Origin: UBA7803 sp049454295
GTDB lineage: Bacteria > Pseudomonadota > Gammaproteobacteria > Pseudomonadales > Azotimanducaceae
DNA: 64,000 nt
Assembly (NCBI GenBank): GCA_049454295.1
Contig: JBMTYG010000001.1
Location: 1-64,000 of the forward strand
Reading direction: 5' to 3'
A program made the position numbers and the translations under genes. Below, one piece after another: positions 25,006 to 34,410 of the stretch (its first letter is position 1; each line of letters starts with the position of its first letter). The notes below the pieces were generated by a model. It made no database searches. It was not told the origin of the DNA and saw nothing but the letters and a program-made list of their open reading frames with translations.

Positions 25006-26187
25006 TCAGATCGGGCCCGTTCGGGGCAGCGGCAGGTCCGGCAGTGCCCCTGCCGCGTTGACCATCAGCTCGATCCCCCGCGCGTCGCCCAACGCATGGA
25101 TCAGACGACCCAGTTCCGCCTGAGCGACGGGACCCGCGTTGCGCCGGACCGCCATTTCCAGATGCTCCCGCGCCTCCGCCCAGCGCCCGGCTCGCAATGC
25201 CAGCCGACCGAGGGTGAGGAATAACGCCGGCTCGTCAGCGTGCTTTTCAACCCAGCCTTCCGCCCGCTTCAGCGTGCGCAGAGGGTCTGGCACTGGAATC
25301 TCGCCGAGCGCTGCAACGAGTGCCACCGACCAGTGATGCGACAGCGCCTCCTGAACGACCGACTCCGCGCGATCCGGATGCTCACGCCCTGCGCGCCGGA
25401 CGTAGTCCAGCACCAGCTCGGTCCGCGAACGCAGATCTTTCGTTAGGCTCTGCCAGCGCGATTCGAGGCCTTCGCCGGACAGTTGCGCAAGCTCACCGCG
25501 CACGCTCGCAACCTGCAGCTGATCGATTTCCGCCTCACCCCGGGGGCGCGCCTGCCGCAGTGCGGGCAAGAGCGTCGCGAACGCCGCGCTGTCTCCCATG
25601 CCCACCGCCGCGCGGGCACAGAGCCAGAGAGCCTCTCTGTGCGGCGGCGAGCGCTCGGCTAGCGGTCGCACGAGGGACGCCACCGCTCCCCACTCGCCGC
25701 GGTCAGCCTGCTGCCGCGCGAGCGCAAAGGCGGCGGCGTCCGCATCCTGTTGCGTCGCCTGCTCGATCAGGCGTGCCTCCGCCGCGCCGTCCTCACCCAG
25801 TCGGGCGGCCAGTGCAGCGCCAAGCCAGGGCAACGGACCACTACGCTTGCCGGCTGCGCCCTCAAAACGGGCGCGGGCTTCGCGCCAGTCACCCTGCACC
25901 AGGGCTGCAAGCCCGCCCTGCATGAGTCCGATCGTCCTGTTTCTGCGGCGTTCCGCCTGCCAGCGCAGGATCCCTCGCGGACCGCGACGCAACCCACCCA
26001 GCACGAACAACAGCGCGCGCAGACCCACATAGGCGGATGCGAGCAAGACAAGCGCCACCCAGAGCCCCGTTTCCAGCGCGCGATTGCCATAGACGACGAG
26101 CACATAGCCCGGATCGCGGGCAACGAGAATCCCGACCAGCGCGCCAATGACGAGCAGGACCAGGAGTTTCAACAGACGCACACTCAT
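25006..26187 (-). CDS. hemY: HemY, inner-membrane TPR protein of haem synthesis
   Basis: A 393-residue protein with two N-terminal membrane helices (VRLLKLLVLLVIGALVGILVA and LWVALVLLASAYVGLRALLFVL) and a long TPR-type periplasmic or cytosolic tail. PGYVLVVYGN between the helices and the repeat elements AARLGEDGAAEARL and ALRAGRWAEAREHLEMAVRRN are typical of gammaproteobacterial HemY. It is the last gene of hemC-hemD-hemX-hemY and its start overlaps the hemX stop as ATGA. Its exact role is unsettled; it has been linked to coproporphyrinogen handling. It should not be confused with protoporphyrinogen oxidase HemY of Firmicutes. Confidence 0.9.
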   Translation of the reverse strand: MSVRLLKLLVLLVIGALVGILVARDPGYVLVVYGNRALETGLWVALVLLASAYVGLRALLFVLGGLRRGPRGILRWQAERRRNRTIGLMQGGLAALVQGDWREARARFEGAAGKRSGPLPWLGAALAARLGEDGAAEARLIEQATQQDADAAAFALARQQADRGEWGAVASLVRPLAERSPPHREALWLCARAAVGMGDSAAFATLLPALRQARPRGEAEIDQLQVASVRGELAQLSGEGLESRWQSLTKDLRSRTELVLDYVRRAGREHPDRAESVVQEALSHHWSVALVAALGEIPVPDPLRTLKRAEGWVEKHADEPALFLTLGRLALRAGRWAEAREHLEMAVRRNAGPVAQAELGRLIHALGDARGIELMVNAAGALPDLPLPRTGPI

Positions 26188-27236
26188 GGCGCGGCGCTCA
26201 GAACCGCGTCGAGTGCCACCAGCGACGCTGATAGATCCGGTAGCGGCGCGGAGAGCTCCACCGGCGCAACCGCAGCCAATCCCTCACTCAGGCGCTGCAC
26301 CTTGACGTCGGCGGAGTCGAAATAGCGCTCCACCCAATCACGCGCCTCGCCGATGCTGCTATCGAAAATCGGCTGCTCACGACGCAGCGCCGCGAGCTGC
26401 GCCCGTTCGAGCATCAGCCGCAGGTTGAGTTCAAGATAAAGCGCTTCCTCAGGCAGCAGGAGCGCCTGCGCGGGGGTATCCAGTCGCCGAAATCTGACCA
26501 GGTCCGACACCGCCGCCCAAAGCGCGGCCAGAGTTCCGTCCATGATCGGTCGACCCGGGTCCGCGGCAGCTTCGAACGCCGGGGCACGCGGCTCGATGCC
26601 ATCAAGATCGCGCTTGATTGCCTCGAGCGCGAGGAACAGTCCCTCGACATCTGCGCCAGGTAGCGCTTCCAACGCAAGCCGCTCCTCCGCGATATACGCC
26701 CGCACCGGCGTGAATCGCGGGTCGTCGAGGCGTGCCAGACTGTCATCGGCTGCGCTAAGCAGCAGCATCGCTCCGCGGATATCACGCTCGAGCTGCAGGC
26801 GATGGTTGGCCATGCGCAGCAAATAGCGGATCTCGGCCAGGTGCCAGGCAGCCGGCGCTGTCGCACCCATCATCGGGGGAACTCGATCCCCCGCGGCGCT
26901 GTCAGGAACCGCAGACCCCGGGAGGGCGTCCTCGATGCGTTCCTCGGTGCGTTGTCGTTCCGCCAGGACAACGCTGTCGAGTTCCGCCGCCTGCGCAGCA
27001 AGACGTCGATCCAAAGCGCGAACGCTGGTTTCCAGCTCCGCCATCCGCAGACTGAGCGGGCTTGGCTCGTAAACGATCCGCCAGTACAGCATCCCCGCTA
27101 CGGCGAGAGCGGCAAGCGCGACTAACAGCGCGAAGAGCGCGATCCCGCGTCCGCGCGGTTTGTCCCGAACCGGCGTATTCCCTGCCGGCGCGGGCTTGGT
27201 CGATTGAGTCGATGACTGTTCACTCGCTGCCTGCAT
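26184..27236 (-). CDS. hemX: HemX, membrane protein of the haem operon
   Basis: A 350-residue protein with one N-terminal membrane helix (GIALFALLVALAALAVAGMLYW) after a short Ser/Pro-rich cytosolic tail, followed by a helical coiled-coil stretch (MAELETSVRALDRRLAAQAAEL) and WHLAEIRYLLRMANHRLQLERD, a signature of this family. It is often labelled uroporphyrinogen-III C-methyltransferase, but the family has no methyltransferase motifs. It overlaps hemD by 17 bases and hemY by four, so the genes are tightly coupled. It probably acts as a membrane scaffold for HemC/HemD/HemY; this is inference. Confidence 0.9.
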   Translation of the reverse strand: MQAASEQSSTQSTKPAPAGNTPVRDKPRGRGIALFALLVALAALAVAGMLYWRIVYEPSPLSLRMAELETSVRALDRRLAAQAAELDSVVLAERQRTEERIEDALPGSAVPDSAAGDRVPPMMGATAPAAWHLAEIRYLLRMANHRLQLERDIRGAMLLLSAADDSLARLDDPRFTPVRAYIAEERLALEALPGADVEGLFLALEAIKRDLDGIEPRAPAFEAAADPGRPIMDGTLAALWAAVSDLVRFRRLDTPAQALLLPEEALYLELNLRLMLERAQLAALRREQPIFDSSIGEARDWVERYFDSADVKVQRLSEGLAAVAPVELSAPLPDLSASLVALDAVLSAAP

Positions 27237-27945
27237 CCTTCACCTCTCGGAGCGCGCGCAATACGGCGGATACATCCGCGGCGCCACAATCATGGACATT
27301 GCCGAATCCCAGTTCCACTGCGCGACCAGCGACGCGGGAGGATGGCACCAGCACAAGCACATCGTCAGACCCATCCGCCTCGCGCCACAGCGTCCGGATC
27401 GGCAGTAGCGCCTCGCCGCTGCCCACGATGATCGCGGTGACGCCAACAGCCGCGTCCCGCGGCAATGGATCGAGGCGCGACACGCGTCGATAGCATTCGA
27501 ACCGTTCGACCGACGCGCCACGAGCACGCAGCGTGTCCTCGATCAGCGTGCGTCCGCCCACGCCTGCCACCAACAGCACGCGCAGGTCCTTGACGTCCCT
27601 GAGCCGTGGATCGGCCAGCAGCGCCTCGGAGTCCGACCGGGCCGCATTCGACGCCGACGCAATGCCGTGGGCCGAAAGGGCCGACGCCGTTCGCGGGCCG
27701 ATCGCCAGGCAATGCACCGCCGCCGGCAGGATCAGCCCAGGCGCCGCAGCCTGCAATCGCGGAAGTCCGCAGTGAACCCCATGTTCCGAGACGAAGATGC
27801 ATCGCTCAAAAGCACCCTTGGGCAGCGCTGGGGAGAGCGGTTCGATCGTCAACACACTCCGCACCCAGCACGGGTAGCCCGCTGCAGTGAGTTCCGCGGC
27901 CTGTCGCGAGGCGCCCGGCTCCGACCGGGTAATCCAGAGTTTCAC
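27220..27945 (-). CDS. hemD: uroporphyrinogen-III synthase
   Basis: Closes hydroxymethylbilane to uroporphyrinogen III. The 241-residue protein has the two alternating alpha/beta domains of this poorly conserved family: LWITRSEPGASRQAAELTAAGY at the start, CIFVSEHGV, LAIGPRTASALSAHGI, and VLLVAGVGGRTLIEDTLRARGASVERFECYRR. Its start overlaps the hemC stop (ATGA) and its end overlaps hemX. Position in the hem operon is the strongest evidence. Confidence 0.92.
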   Translation of the reverse strand: MKLWITRSEPGASRQAAELTAAGYPCWVRSVLTIEPLSPALPKGAFERCIFVSEHGVHCGLPRLQAAAPGLILPAAVHCLAIGPRTASALSAHGIASASNAARSDSEALLADPRLRDVKDLRVLLVAGVGGRTLIEDTLRARGASVERFECYRRVSRLDPLPRDAAVGVTAIIVGSGEALLPIRTLWREADGSDDVLVLVPSSRVAGRAVELGFGNVHDCGAADVSAVLRALREVKDAGSE

Positions 27946-28886
27946 CTACCCGGTCCGGGCGCCGCCGAGGGGCTGGGCAGCCGTGCAAGGATGCGGGCCG
28001 CGCCTTGTTGACTAAGATCCGCTACCACCTGCGCGGCAAGCGCCTCGGGATCGCTTCCAGCCGCGCTGGCGTAGAGCCGCTCGCGGCCGTCGGGGTCCGC
28101 GAGGACCGCTCTGAGCTGAAGAACGCCATCTTGCTGCTCTGCATAGGCGCCAAGAGGCGCGGAGCAATCAGCACCCAGCCCGGCGCTGACCCCGCGCTCC
28201 GCTCGCACACAGGGGGCACAACTCGGATCATCGAGCGCGGCGACCAGGCGCAGCACTTCGGCGTCTTGCGCGAGACACTCGATGCCCAGCGCGCCCTGAC
28301 CCGCCGCCGGCAGAGAATCGTCAAGTGCCACGTACTCGGCGACGCGCGACTCCAGCCCCAACCGGCGCAGTCCGGCAGCCGCGAGCAGGAGTGCGTCGAA
28401 CTCACCGGCATCGAGTTTGCCAAGGCGCGTGCCGACATTACCGCGCACCGGTCGCACGTCGAGGTCCGGCCGGCGCGCAAGCAGCTGCGCTCTTCGCCGC
28501 AGGCTTGCGGAGCCCACACGGGCACCTCGGGGCAGCCCAGCCACCGTCGTGCCCGGCGCGGCCACCAGGGCATCGCGCACGTCATCGCGAAAACCAATGG
28601 CGCCCAACACGAACGGCGCCTCGAGCACCGCTGGGACGTCTTTCATGCTGTGCACCGCGAGATGCGCATCACCAGACAGCAGCGCCTGCTCGAGCTCTTT
28701 AATGAACAGTCCCTTGCCACCCACCTCGGACAGGGGCGTGCTGAGCCAGCGGTCGCCGGCGGTCCGCATTCCCAGCAGGCTGACGGTCAACCCGGGGTGC
28801 CGCGCTTCGAGCGCGGCCTTGATAAAGCGGGCCTGCCACAAGGCGAGGGGGCTTTCTCGCGTGGCGATGACAAGGCGATCAAGCAT
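27942..28886 (-). CDS. hemC: hydroxymethylbilane synthase (porphobilinogen deaminase)
   Basis: Joins four porphobilinogen molecules into hydroxymethylbilane. The 314-residue protein starts at MLDRLVIATRESPLALWQA, with GGAG six bases upstream. It has the catalytic Asp83 in HSMKDVP, the arginine-rich substrate-binding segment GARVGSASLRRRAQLL, and Cys241 in GLGADCSAPLGAYAE, which carries the dipyrromethane cofactor. First gene of the overlapping haem operon; it diverges from argH. Confidence 0.96.
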   Translation of the reverse strand: MLDRLVIATRESPLALWQARFIKAALEARHPGLTVSLLGMRTAGDRWLSTPLSEVGGKGLFIKELEQALLSGDAHLAVHSMKDVPAVLEAPFVLGAIGFRDDVRDALVAAPGTTVAGLPRGARVGSASLRRRAQLLARRPDLDVRPVRGNVGTRLGKLDAGEFDALLLAAAGLRRLGLESRVAEYVALDDSLPAAGQGALGIECLAQDAEVLRLVAALDDPSCAPCVRAERGVSAGLGADCSAPLGAYAEQQDGVLQLRAVLADPDGRERLYASAAGSDPEALAAQVVADLSQQGAARILARLPSPSAAPGPGR

Positions 28887-29041
28887 GCGCGACTCCCGTT
28901 GGCGATCTAGAACACATTCTCGCAGGTTATGCGGCTGTTTCCTCGACCGCGGCAACGCTCATCCGGTATCGATGGCGCGCACGAGGTCGCGCGCTGACGA
29001 GTGCTATGATGCGCGACCGGAAAACCTGCGTGACGACGATC

Positions 29042-30448
29042 ATGACCGACGATTCATCCGACCGCGCAACCGCGGACAGCAAGCTCTGGGGTGGTCGGTT
29101 CGGCGAAGCCACCGACGCCTTCGTCGAAGCATTTACCGCCTCCGTCAATTTTGATCGGCGGCTCTATCGCCAGGACATCGCGGGATCAATCGCCCACGCG
29201 CAGATGCTCGGCCGAGTCGGCGTTCTGACCGCGGAAGAGAGCCGCGACATTGTCGCTGGACTGGCGCGCGTGCGCGCGGAAATCGAGTCTGGCAGCTTCC
29301 AATGGCGCGTCTCACTCGAGGACGTGCACATGAACATCGAAAGCCGGCTCACGGCGCTCATCGGCGACACCGGCAAGAAGCTGCACACCGGGCGGTCGCG
29401 GAACGACCAGGTCGCGACGGACATCCGACTGTATCTGCGCGACGCAATCGACGCTCTCGATGACTTGATGACGCGGCTGCTGCAGGCCCTGATCGAGCTC
29501 GCGGAAGCCCACGTACAGACCATCATGCCGGGTTTCACCCACCTGCAGGCAGCGCAGCCGATCACCTTCGGTCATCACCTGCTCGCTTGGTTCGAGATGC
29601 TGCATCGCGATCGGGATCGCCTGCGTGACTGCCGCAAACGGGTGAACGTATTACCCCTCGGGGCTGCAGCGCTCGCCGGAACGACCTTTCCGATCGACCG
29701 GCACGACGTCGCCGCGGCCCTCGGCTTTGCCGCGGTTGCCGAGAATTCCCTCGACGCGGTCAGCGACCGGGACTTCGCCATCGAATTCGCGAGCGTCGCG
29801 AGCCTCACCCTCGTGCACCTGTCACGGTGGTGCGAGGAACTGGTGCTGTGGTCGTCGCAGCAGTTCAGCTTCATCGATCTGCCAGATCGCTTCTGCACCG
29901 GTTCGAGCATCATGCCGCAAAAGAAAAACCCCGACGTGCCAGAACTGGTGCGCGGCAAAAGCGGCCGCGTGATTGGGGATCTCATGAGCTTGCTGACACT
30001 GATGAAGGGTCAGCCACTCGCGTACAACAAAGACAATCAGGAAGACAAAGAGCCGCTTTTCGACGCCATCGACACGCTGACGGGTTGTCTGACCGCCATG
30101 CTCGGACTCGTGCCCGCAATCGTCGTGCGTGAGGCAACGCTGCGCGAGGCGGCGCTAGAGGGCTACACCACTGCCACCGATCTCGCTGACTATCTGGTGC
30201 GCCGTCAGGTGCCGTTCCGCGATGCGCACGAGATCGTGGGTCGTGCCGTCGGCTACGCGGTGGCGGCCGGACGGAGTCTCGAGAGTCTCTCGCTAAAGGA
30301 ACTCAAGCAGTTCGGCGGAGACGCCATCGATGCCACCGTCTCCGAGGTCCTGACCCTCGAGGGTTCGGTCAATGCCCGCAACCATTTTGGCGGTACCGCG
30401 CCCGCCCAGGTACGCGCTGCGCTCGAACGGGCGCGGGCTCGACTCTGA
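29042..30448 (+). CDS. argH: argininosuccinate lyase
   Basis: Splits argininosuccinate into arginine and fumarate in the cytoplasm. The 468-residue protein starts with MTDDSSDRATADSKLWGGRF; an ATG at 29006 would add 12 residues. The fumarase/aspartase superfamily signature GSSIMPQKKNPDVPELVRGK is complete, and TGRSRNDQVATD and the ALPLGAAALAGTTFPID-like segment are present. It leads the argH-lptM-lysA-dapF-yigA-xerC-yigB run and diverges from hemC. Confidence 0.96.
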   Translation: MTDDSSDRATADSKLWGGRFGEATDAFVEAFTASVNFDRRLYRQDIAGSIAHAQMLGRVGVLTAEESRDIVAGLARVRAEIESGSFQWRVSLEDVHMNIESRLTALIGDTGKKLHTGRSRNDQVATDIRLYLRDAIDALDDLMTRLLQALIELAEAHVQTIMPGFTHLQAAQPITFGHHLLAWFEMLHRDRDRLRDCRKRVNVLPLGAAALAGTTFPIDRHDVAAALGFAAVAENSLDAVSDRDFAIEFASVASLTLVHLSRWCEELVLWSSQQFSFIDLPDRFCTGSSIMPQKKNPDVPELVRGKSGRVIGDLMSLLTLMKGQPLAYNKDNQEDKEPLFDAIDTLTGCLTAMLGLVPAIVVREATLREAALEGYTTATDLADYLVRRQVPFRDAHEIVGRAVGYAVAAGRSLESLSLKELKQFGGDAIDATVSEVLTLEGSVNARNHFGGTAPAQVRAALERARARL

Positions 30449-30526
30449 GACCCCTGCAGACCGGTACGGTCAACAGGCTATACTGCGCCGCTTGCTCGAG
30501 CCTCGTCGTAACAGGAACTGCCACGC

Positions 30527-30655
30527 ATGCGCTGGATCTTCATAGGGCTGATCACGCTCCAGGCTGCCACCTGTGGTCAGAAGGGTCCGCTCACGTTGCC
30601 TGACGCGGGCGCGCGACCGGCTTTCGCAACAGCTGCAAGCACCAGCGAACGCTGA
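30527..30655 (+). CDS. lptM: LptM/YifL-type small lipoprotein
   Basis: A 42-codon gene in the gap between argH and lysA, where this small lipoprotein is found in many Gammaproteobacteria. The product begins MRWIFIGLITLQAATC, then GQKGPLTLP, the hallmark C-G-Q-K-G-P-L-x-L-P of LptM, which helps mature the LptD translocon of the outer membrane. The lipidated Cys would be residue 16. The lipobox reads AATC with Thr at -1, where Gly, Ala or Ser is usual. An AGGAA site lies about ten bases before the ATG. Plus-2 Gly fits outer-membrane sorting. Confidence 0.87.
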   Translation: MRWIFIGLITLQAATCGQKGPLTLPDAGARPAFATAASTSER

Positions 30656-30674
30656 CCGGGCATGGCACCGTTTC

Positions 30675-31973
30675 ATGAGCGCATCAACCACAGCCATGCC
30701 TGAGACAGCCAACACATCAGCGTTCGTGCACCGCGACGGGGTGCTGCACGCGGAGGGGGTCCCCTTAACCCGCATCGCGGACAATGTGGGTACCCCTGTC
30801 TGGGTCTACTCGCGGACGCATTTGGTACAGCAGTATCGACGTCTAGAGGCTGCCCTGCACCCGCTGGATGTCACCTTGTGTTATGCGGTTAAAGCCAACT
30901 CCAACCTGAGCATCCTCCGCGTATTTGCCGACTTGGGCGCCGGCTTCGACATTGTCTCCGGCGGCGAGCTGGTACGCGTTATCGAAGCCGGTGCAGATCC
31001 GCGACGTGTCGTTTTTTCCGGCGTCGGCAAGTCGATCGAGGAGATCGATTTCGCGTTAAAGACGGGCATTGGCTGCTTCAACGTCGAGAGCGCGGCGGAG
31101 CTTGACCGCATCAGCGCGCGCGCGCGCCTGCTCGGCCGCGTCGCGGCGATTTCACTGCGGGTCAATCCGGATGTGGATGCGGGCACGCACCCCTATATCT
31201 CCACCGGTCTGCGCAGCAACAAATTCGGTATTCCGATCAGCCATGCGACTCAGCTTTATCGCCAGGCCGCCAAGGATCTCCATCTCGAACTGCACGGCAT
31301 CGACTGCCATATCGGATCGCAAATCCTCACGCCCACACCGCTCATCGAGGCACTGTCCAGCGTGTTGGCGCTTGTCGACGATCTCGCCGCAGAAGGCATT
31401 GATCTGCAGCACGTCGATCTGGGAGGCGGTCTCGGCGTGCCCTATCGTGGGGAAGACCCGGAGTTCGATGTTTTACGCTGGGGCGCCGATATCCGAGCCG
31501 CGCTTGGGGAGCGCAAACTCAAACTCGTGCTGGAGCCCGGGCGGTTTCTGGTCGCAAACGGCGGCGTGCTGCTGACCAGCATCGAATATCTGAAGCCAGC
31601 GACCGAGCCTGACGCGCCAAACTTCGCCATCGTGGATGCGGCAATGAATGATCTGATCCGACCCGCGTTGTATGACGCCTGGCATGAGATCGAACCGGTG
31701 ACAAGCGCCCAGACAACGCCAGTGATGCGGTGGCAAATCGTGGGTCCCGTGTGCGAGTCAGGCGATTTTCTCGGACACGATCGAGATCTGGCGCTTGAAC
31801 CTGGCGCCCTGCTCGCCGTGCGTTCTGCTGGCGCCTACGGTATGGCGCAAAGCTCCAACTACAATACGCGACCGCGCGCCGCAGAGGTGCTGGTCGAGGA
31901 TGGCGCGTACCGCATTGTGCGACGCCGCGAGACCCTGCGCGATCTGCTCGCCGCCGAGCTGCCGGAGACCTGA
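30675..31973 (+). CDS. lysA: diaminopimelate decarboxylase
   Basis: Makes lysine from meso-diaminopimelate with PLP. The 432-residue protein (start MSASTTAMPE; the ATG seven codons later is equally possible, neither has a clear ribosome site) shows the PLP lysine at 73 in CYAVKANSN, then HIGSQI, the glycine loop GGGLGVPY, LEPGRFLV and the active-site Cys region GPVCESGDF. All family marks are present. It lies between lptM and dapF, the normal gammaproteobacterial order. Confidence 0.96.
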   Translation: MSASTTAMPETANTSAFVHRDGVLHAEGVPLTRIADNVGTPVWVYSRTHLVQQYRRLEAALHPLDVTLCYAVKANSNLSILRVFADLGAGFDIVSGGELVRVIEAGADPRRVVFSGVGKSIEEIDFALKTGIGCFNVESAAELDRISARARLLGRVAAISLRVNPDVDAGTHPYISTGLRSNKFGIPISHATQLYRQAAKDLHLELHGIDCHIGSQILTPTPLIEALSSVLALVDDLAAEGIDLQHVDLGGGLGVPYRGEDPEFDVLRWGADIRAALGERKLKLVLEPGRFLVANGGVLLTSIEYLKPATEPDAPNFAIVDAAMNDLIRPALYDAWHEIEPVTSAQTTPVMRWQIVGPVCESGDFLGHDRDLALEPGALLAVRSAGAYGMAQSSNYNTRPRAAEVLVEDGAYRIVRRRETLRDLLAAELPET

Positions 31974-31977
31974 CACC

Positions 31978-32832
31978 ATGCTGCTCCCTTTCAGCAAGAT
32001 GCACGGTCTCGGCAACGACTTCATGCTGCTCGACCTGGTCACGCAGCACTTTGAGCCGGTGCCCGAGCAAATACGAGCCTGGAGCGATCGCCATACCGGG
32101 GTCGGCTTCGACTCGCTCCTCGTGATCGAACCCCCGACGGATCCGCATGCGGATTTTCGCTATCGGATCTTCAATGCCGATGGCACAGAAGTCGAGCAAT
32201 GCGGTAACGGCGCTCGCTGCGCTGCGCTGTTCGTTGCGGCGCGGGCGCTGAGCCCAAAACGCTCGCTCATCCTGCAGACCATGCGCGGCAGAGTTTGTAC
32301 AACTCGCCTGAATGACGACCAGGTTGAAGTGGATATGGGCGCGCCTGAACTTGCGCCCCAGAGCCTGCCCTTTGATGACACCGTGCCAGGTGTGAGCGCC
32401 ATTATCGACCGTCCGGGCCAGTGGCAAATCCAGACCAACGCCGGCACCGTGGAATTATTCCTCGTGTCGATGGGTAATCCGCACGCAGTGCTGTTCGTCG
32501 ACAATGCGGCGCACGCAGCAGTCGACGCGGTCGGCAACGCGCTTATGCAGCACGCCGCATTCCCCGCCGGCGTCAACGTGGGCTTTTGTCAGGTTGTCGA
32601 TGACGCCTTTCTGCGACTGCGCGTATTTGAGCGAGGCATAGGCGAAACCCAAGCCTGTGGCTCGGGCGCCTGCGCGGCGGCCGTGGCCGCACGCCTCTCG
32701 GGTCGAGGCGGTCCCAGGCTCAAAATCTCGTTACCCGGCGGCAAGGTTCGTGTGACATGGCAGGGCCCTGACAGCCCCGTTAAACTTGTCGGCCCAGCCA
32801 CGTTGGTCTTCGAGGGGCAGATCGAAGCATGA
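31978..32832 (+). CDS. dapF: diaminopimelate epimerase
   Basis: Converts LL- to meso-diaminopimelate for lysine and peptidoglycan, without a cofactor. The 284-residue protein has both catalytic cysteines: Cys75 in NADGTEVEQCGNGARC and Cys227 in GETQACGSGAC. The start MLLPFSKMHGLGNDF is four bases after the lysA stop, and the end overlaps the DUF484 gene as ATGA. Confidence 0.97.
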   Translation: MLLPFSKMHGLGNDFMLLDLVTQHFEPVPEQIRAWSDRHTGVGFDSLLVIEPPTDPHADFRYRIFNADGTEVEQCGNGARCAALFVAARALSPKRSLILQTMRGRVCTTRLNDDQVEVDMGAPELAPQSLPFDDTVPGVSAIIDRPGQWQIQTNAGTVELFLVSMGNPHAVLFVDNAAHAAVDAVGNALMQHAAFPAGVNVGFCQVVDDAFLRLRVFERGIGETQACGSGACAAAVAARLSGRGGPRLKISLPGGKVRVTWQGPDSPVKLVGPATLVFEGQIEA

Positions 32833-33491
32833 GTGCACACGCTCCGCTCAGAGACACTGAGGTGGTCGATTACCTGCGCGAGCACCCCAATTTTTTCGCT
32901 GATCATGAGGATCTGCTCGGGGAATTGCGGATACCGCATGCGTCAGGTGCCGCGGTCTCGCTCGTCGAGCGCCAGCTCGCCATCCTTCGCGACCGCAACG
33001 CGGTCATGCGCCGACGCATGACCGAGCTGATGCAGACGGCGCGCAATAACGACGAACTGTTCCGCAAAACCCGCACGCTGACGCTGGAACTGCTCAACGT
33101 GGCGTCCTGGCATGCGCTCAACGAGGTTGTTGCGACCTCGGTCCTCACCGATTTTGGTGCCGACTTCGTCTGTTGCCATTTGACCGCTGTGCCTGCCGAC
33201 CTCGATCATCTGCGCGGTCATGAGGGCGCACTGCCCCATGAAGCACTCCTGCGCGGCAATCAGTCGGCGTGCATCACCCTTCGCGTCGATGAGTTAGCCA
33301 GCCTCTTCCCGGGTCATAGCGCCGAGCGCGAGGGCAGTGCCGCCGTGGCGCCCTTCGCATGGTCTGGCGGACGCGGATGTCTTGCCATCGGCAGCCGCAA
33401 CCCCGGAAGCTTTGCGCCGGAGATGGATACGCTATTCGTCACCTACATCGCCGAGGTCATCTCGCGCGTGGTGCAGCGTCTTGCCGACTGA
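32829..33491 (+). CDS. yigA: DUF484 family protein (YigA)
   Basis: A 220-residue protein of the DUF484 family, always found between dapF and xerC in Gammaproteobacteria. The N-terminal VVDYLREHPNFFADHEDLLGELRIPHASGAAVSLVERQ is the family signature, followed by a coiled-coil helix and a GAF-like domain ending in GRGCLAIGSRNPGSFAPEMDTLFVTYIAEVISR. The function is unknown. It overlaps dapF at its start and xerC at its end, so all are translated together. Confidence 0.92.
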   Translation: MSAHAPLRDTEVVDYLREHPNFFADHEDLLGELRIPHASGAAVSLVERQLAILRDRNAVMRRRMTELMQTARNNDELFRKTRTLTLELLNVASWHALNEVVATSVLTDFGADFVCCHLTAVPADLDHLRGHEGALPHEALLRGNQSACITLRVDELASLFPGHSAEREGSAAVAPFAWSGGRGCLAIGSRNPGSFAPEMDTLFVTYIAEVISRVVQRLAD

Positions 33492-34410
33492 ACTCGATAC
33501 GTCGAGCGCGGACGCACTGCTCGAGCGCTTCGTTGATCATCTGCGCCTTGAGCGTCGCTACTCGGCGCATACCCTGACCGGCTATAGGCGCGATCTGGAA
33601 CGTCTCGCCCAGGTCGTGAACCGGCCCTGGGGTGAGATCCGAAGCCACGACATTGCTGCGCACGTGGCACGACTCAACGCGTCCGGACAAGCGCCGCGAA
33701 GCATTCAGCGGGCCCTGTCATGCATACGCAGCTTTTATCGATTTCTGATCCGACACGGGTGCGCATCACAAGATCCGACCACGGGGTTACGCGCCCCCAA
33801 AGCACCGGCGAGACTGCCCCGCCTCCTCGATACCGATCAGGCGGCGCAGCTGCTCGCAAGGGTGCCAGAGGACGGCGACGAAGTACGGGATCTTGCCATT
33901 GCCGAGCTGTTCTACGGCAGCGGGCTGCGACTAGCCGAGCTCACCGGCGCTAACATCGGTGACCTCGACCTCAATGAAGGCTTCATTCGCGTCCGTGGCA
34001 AAGGCAACAAGATGCGCAACGTCCCGCTAGGACGCCAGAGTGTAACAGCGCTGCGGCAGTGGCTTCAGGCGCGCGCTGTCTCGACCAGCGCAACCCCAGG
34101 GCTGACCCTCGGGCACGAGTCGCCGCTGTTTACCGGGCGCGGCGGTGTTCGCATTGCGCCGCGCACCGTGCAAAAGCGACTCAAGCGTCTCGCGGTGTTG
34201 CAGCTTGGCAGCGACGAACTCCATCCACACATGTTGCGACACAGTTTTGCCAGCCACATGCTTGAATCATCGAGTGATTTGCGCGCCGTGCAGGAACTTC
34301 TCGGACATGCCGATATAGCCACGACACAGATTTACACGCACCTCGACTTTCAGCACCTGGCTAAGGTGTACGACGCTGCGCACCCACGAGCGCGGAGCCG
34401 CAAGGACTAA
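33481..34410 (+). CDS. xerC: tyrosine recombinase XerC
   Basis: Resolves chromosome dimers at dif with XerD. I start it at a TTG inside the end of the DUF484 gene (11-base overlap), which gives 309 residues, near the normal 300. The N-terminal SAM-like DNA-binding domain covers about 1-105. The catalytic set is complete: Arg150 (GSGLRLAEL), Lys174 (RGKGNKMR), His250 and Arg253 (HPHMLRH), His276 (LLGHADI) and nucleophile Tyr285. No ATG or GTG fits better at this junction. The housekeeping context argues against a phage or integron integrase. Confidence 0.94.
   Translation: MPTELDTSSADALLERFVDHLRLERRYSAHTLTGYRRDLERLAQVVNRPWGEIRSHDIAAHVARLNASGQAPRSIQRALSCIRSFYRFLIRHGCASQDPTTGLRAPKAPARLPRLLDTDQAAQLLARVPEDGDEVRDLAIAELFYGSGLRLAELTGANIGDLDLNEGFIRVRGKGNKMRNVPLGRQSVTALRQWLQARAVSTSATPGLTLGHESPLFTGRGGVRIAPRTVQKRLKRLAVLQLGSDELHPHMLRHSFASHMLESSSDLRAVQELLGHADIATTQIYTHLDFQHLAKVYDAAHPRARSRKD

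Noticed and set aside
26184..27236. Uroporphyrinogen-III methyltransferase activity for HemX
   Set aside because: The sequence has one membrane helix and a coiled coil but none of the SAM-binding motifs of true CobA/CysG enzymes.
33481..34410. Integrase marking a prophage or genomic island
   Set aside because: It is XerC in its conserved place after dapF and DUF484. No att-like repeats, tRNA or phage genes are next to it.
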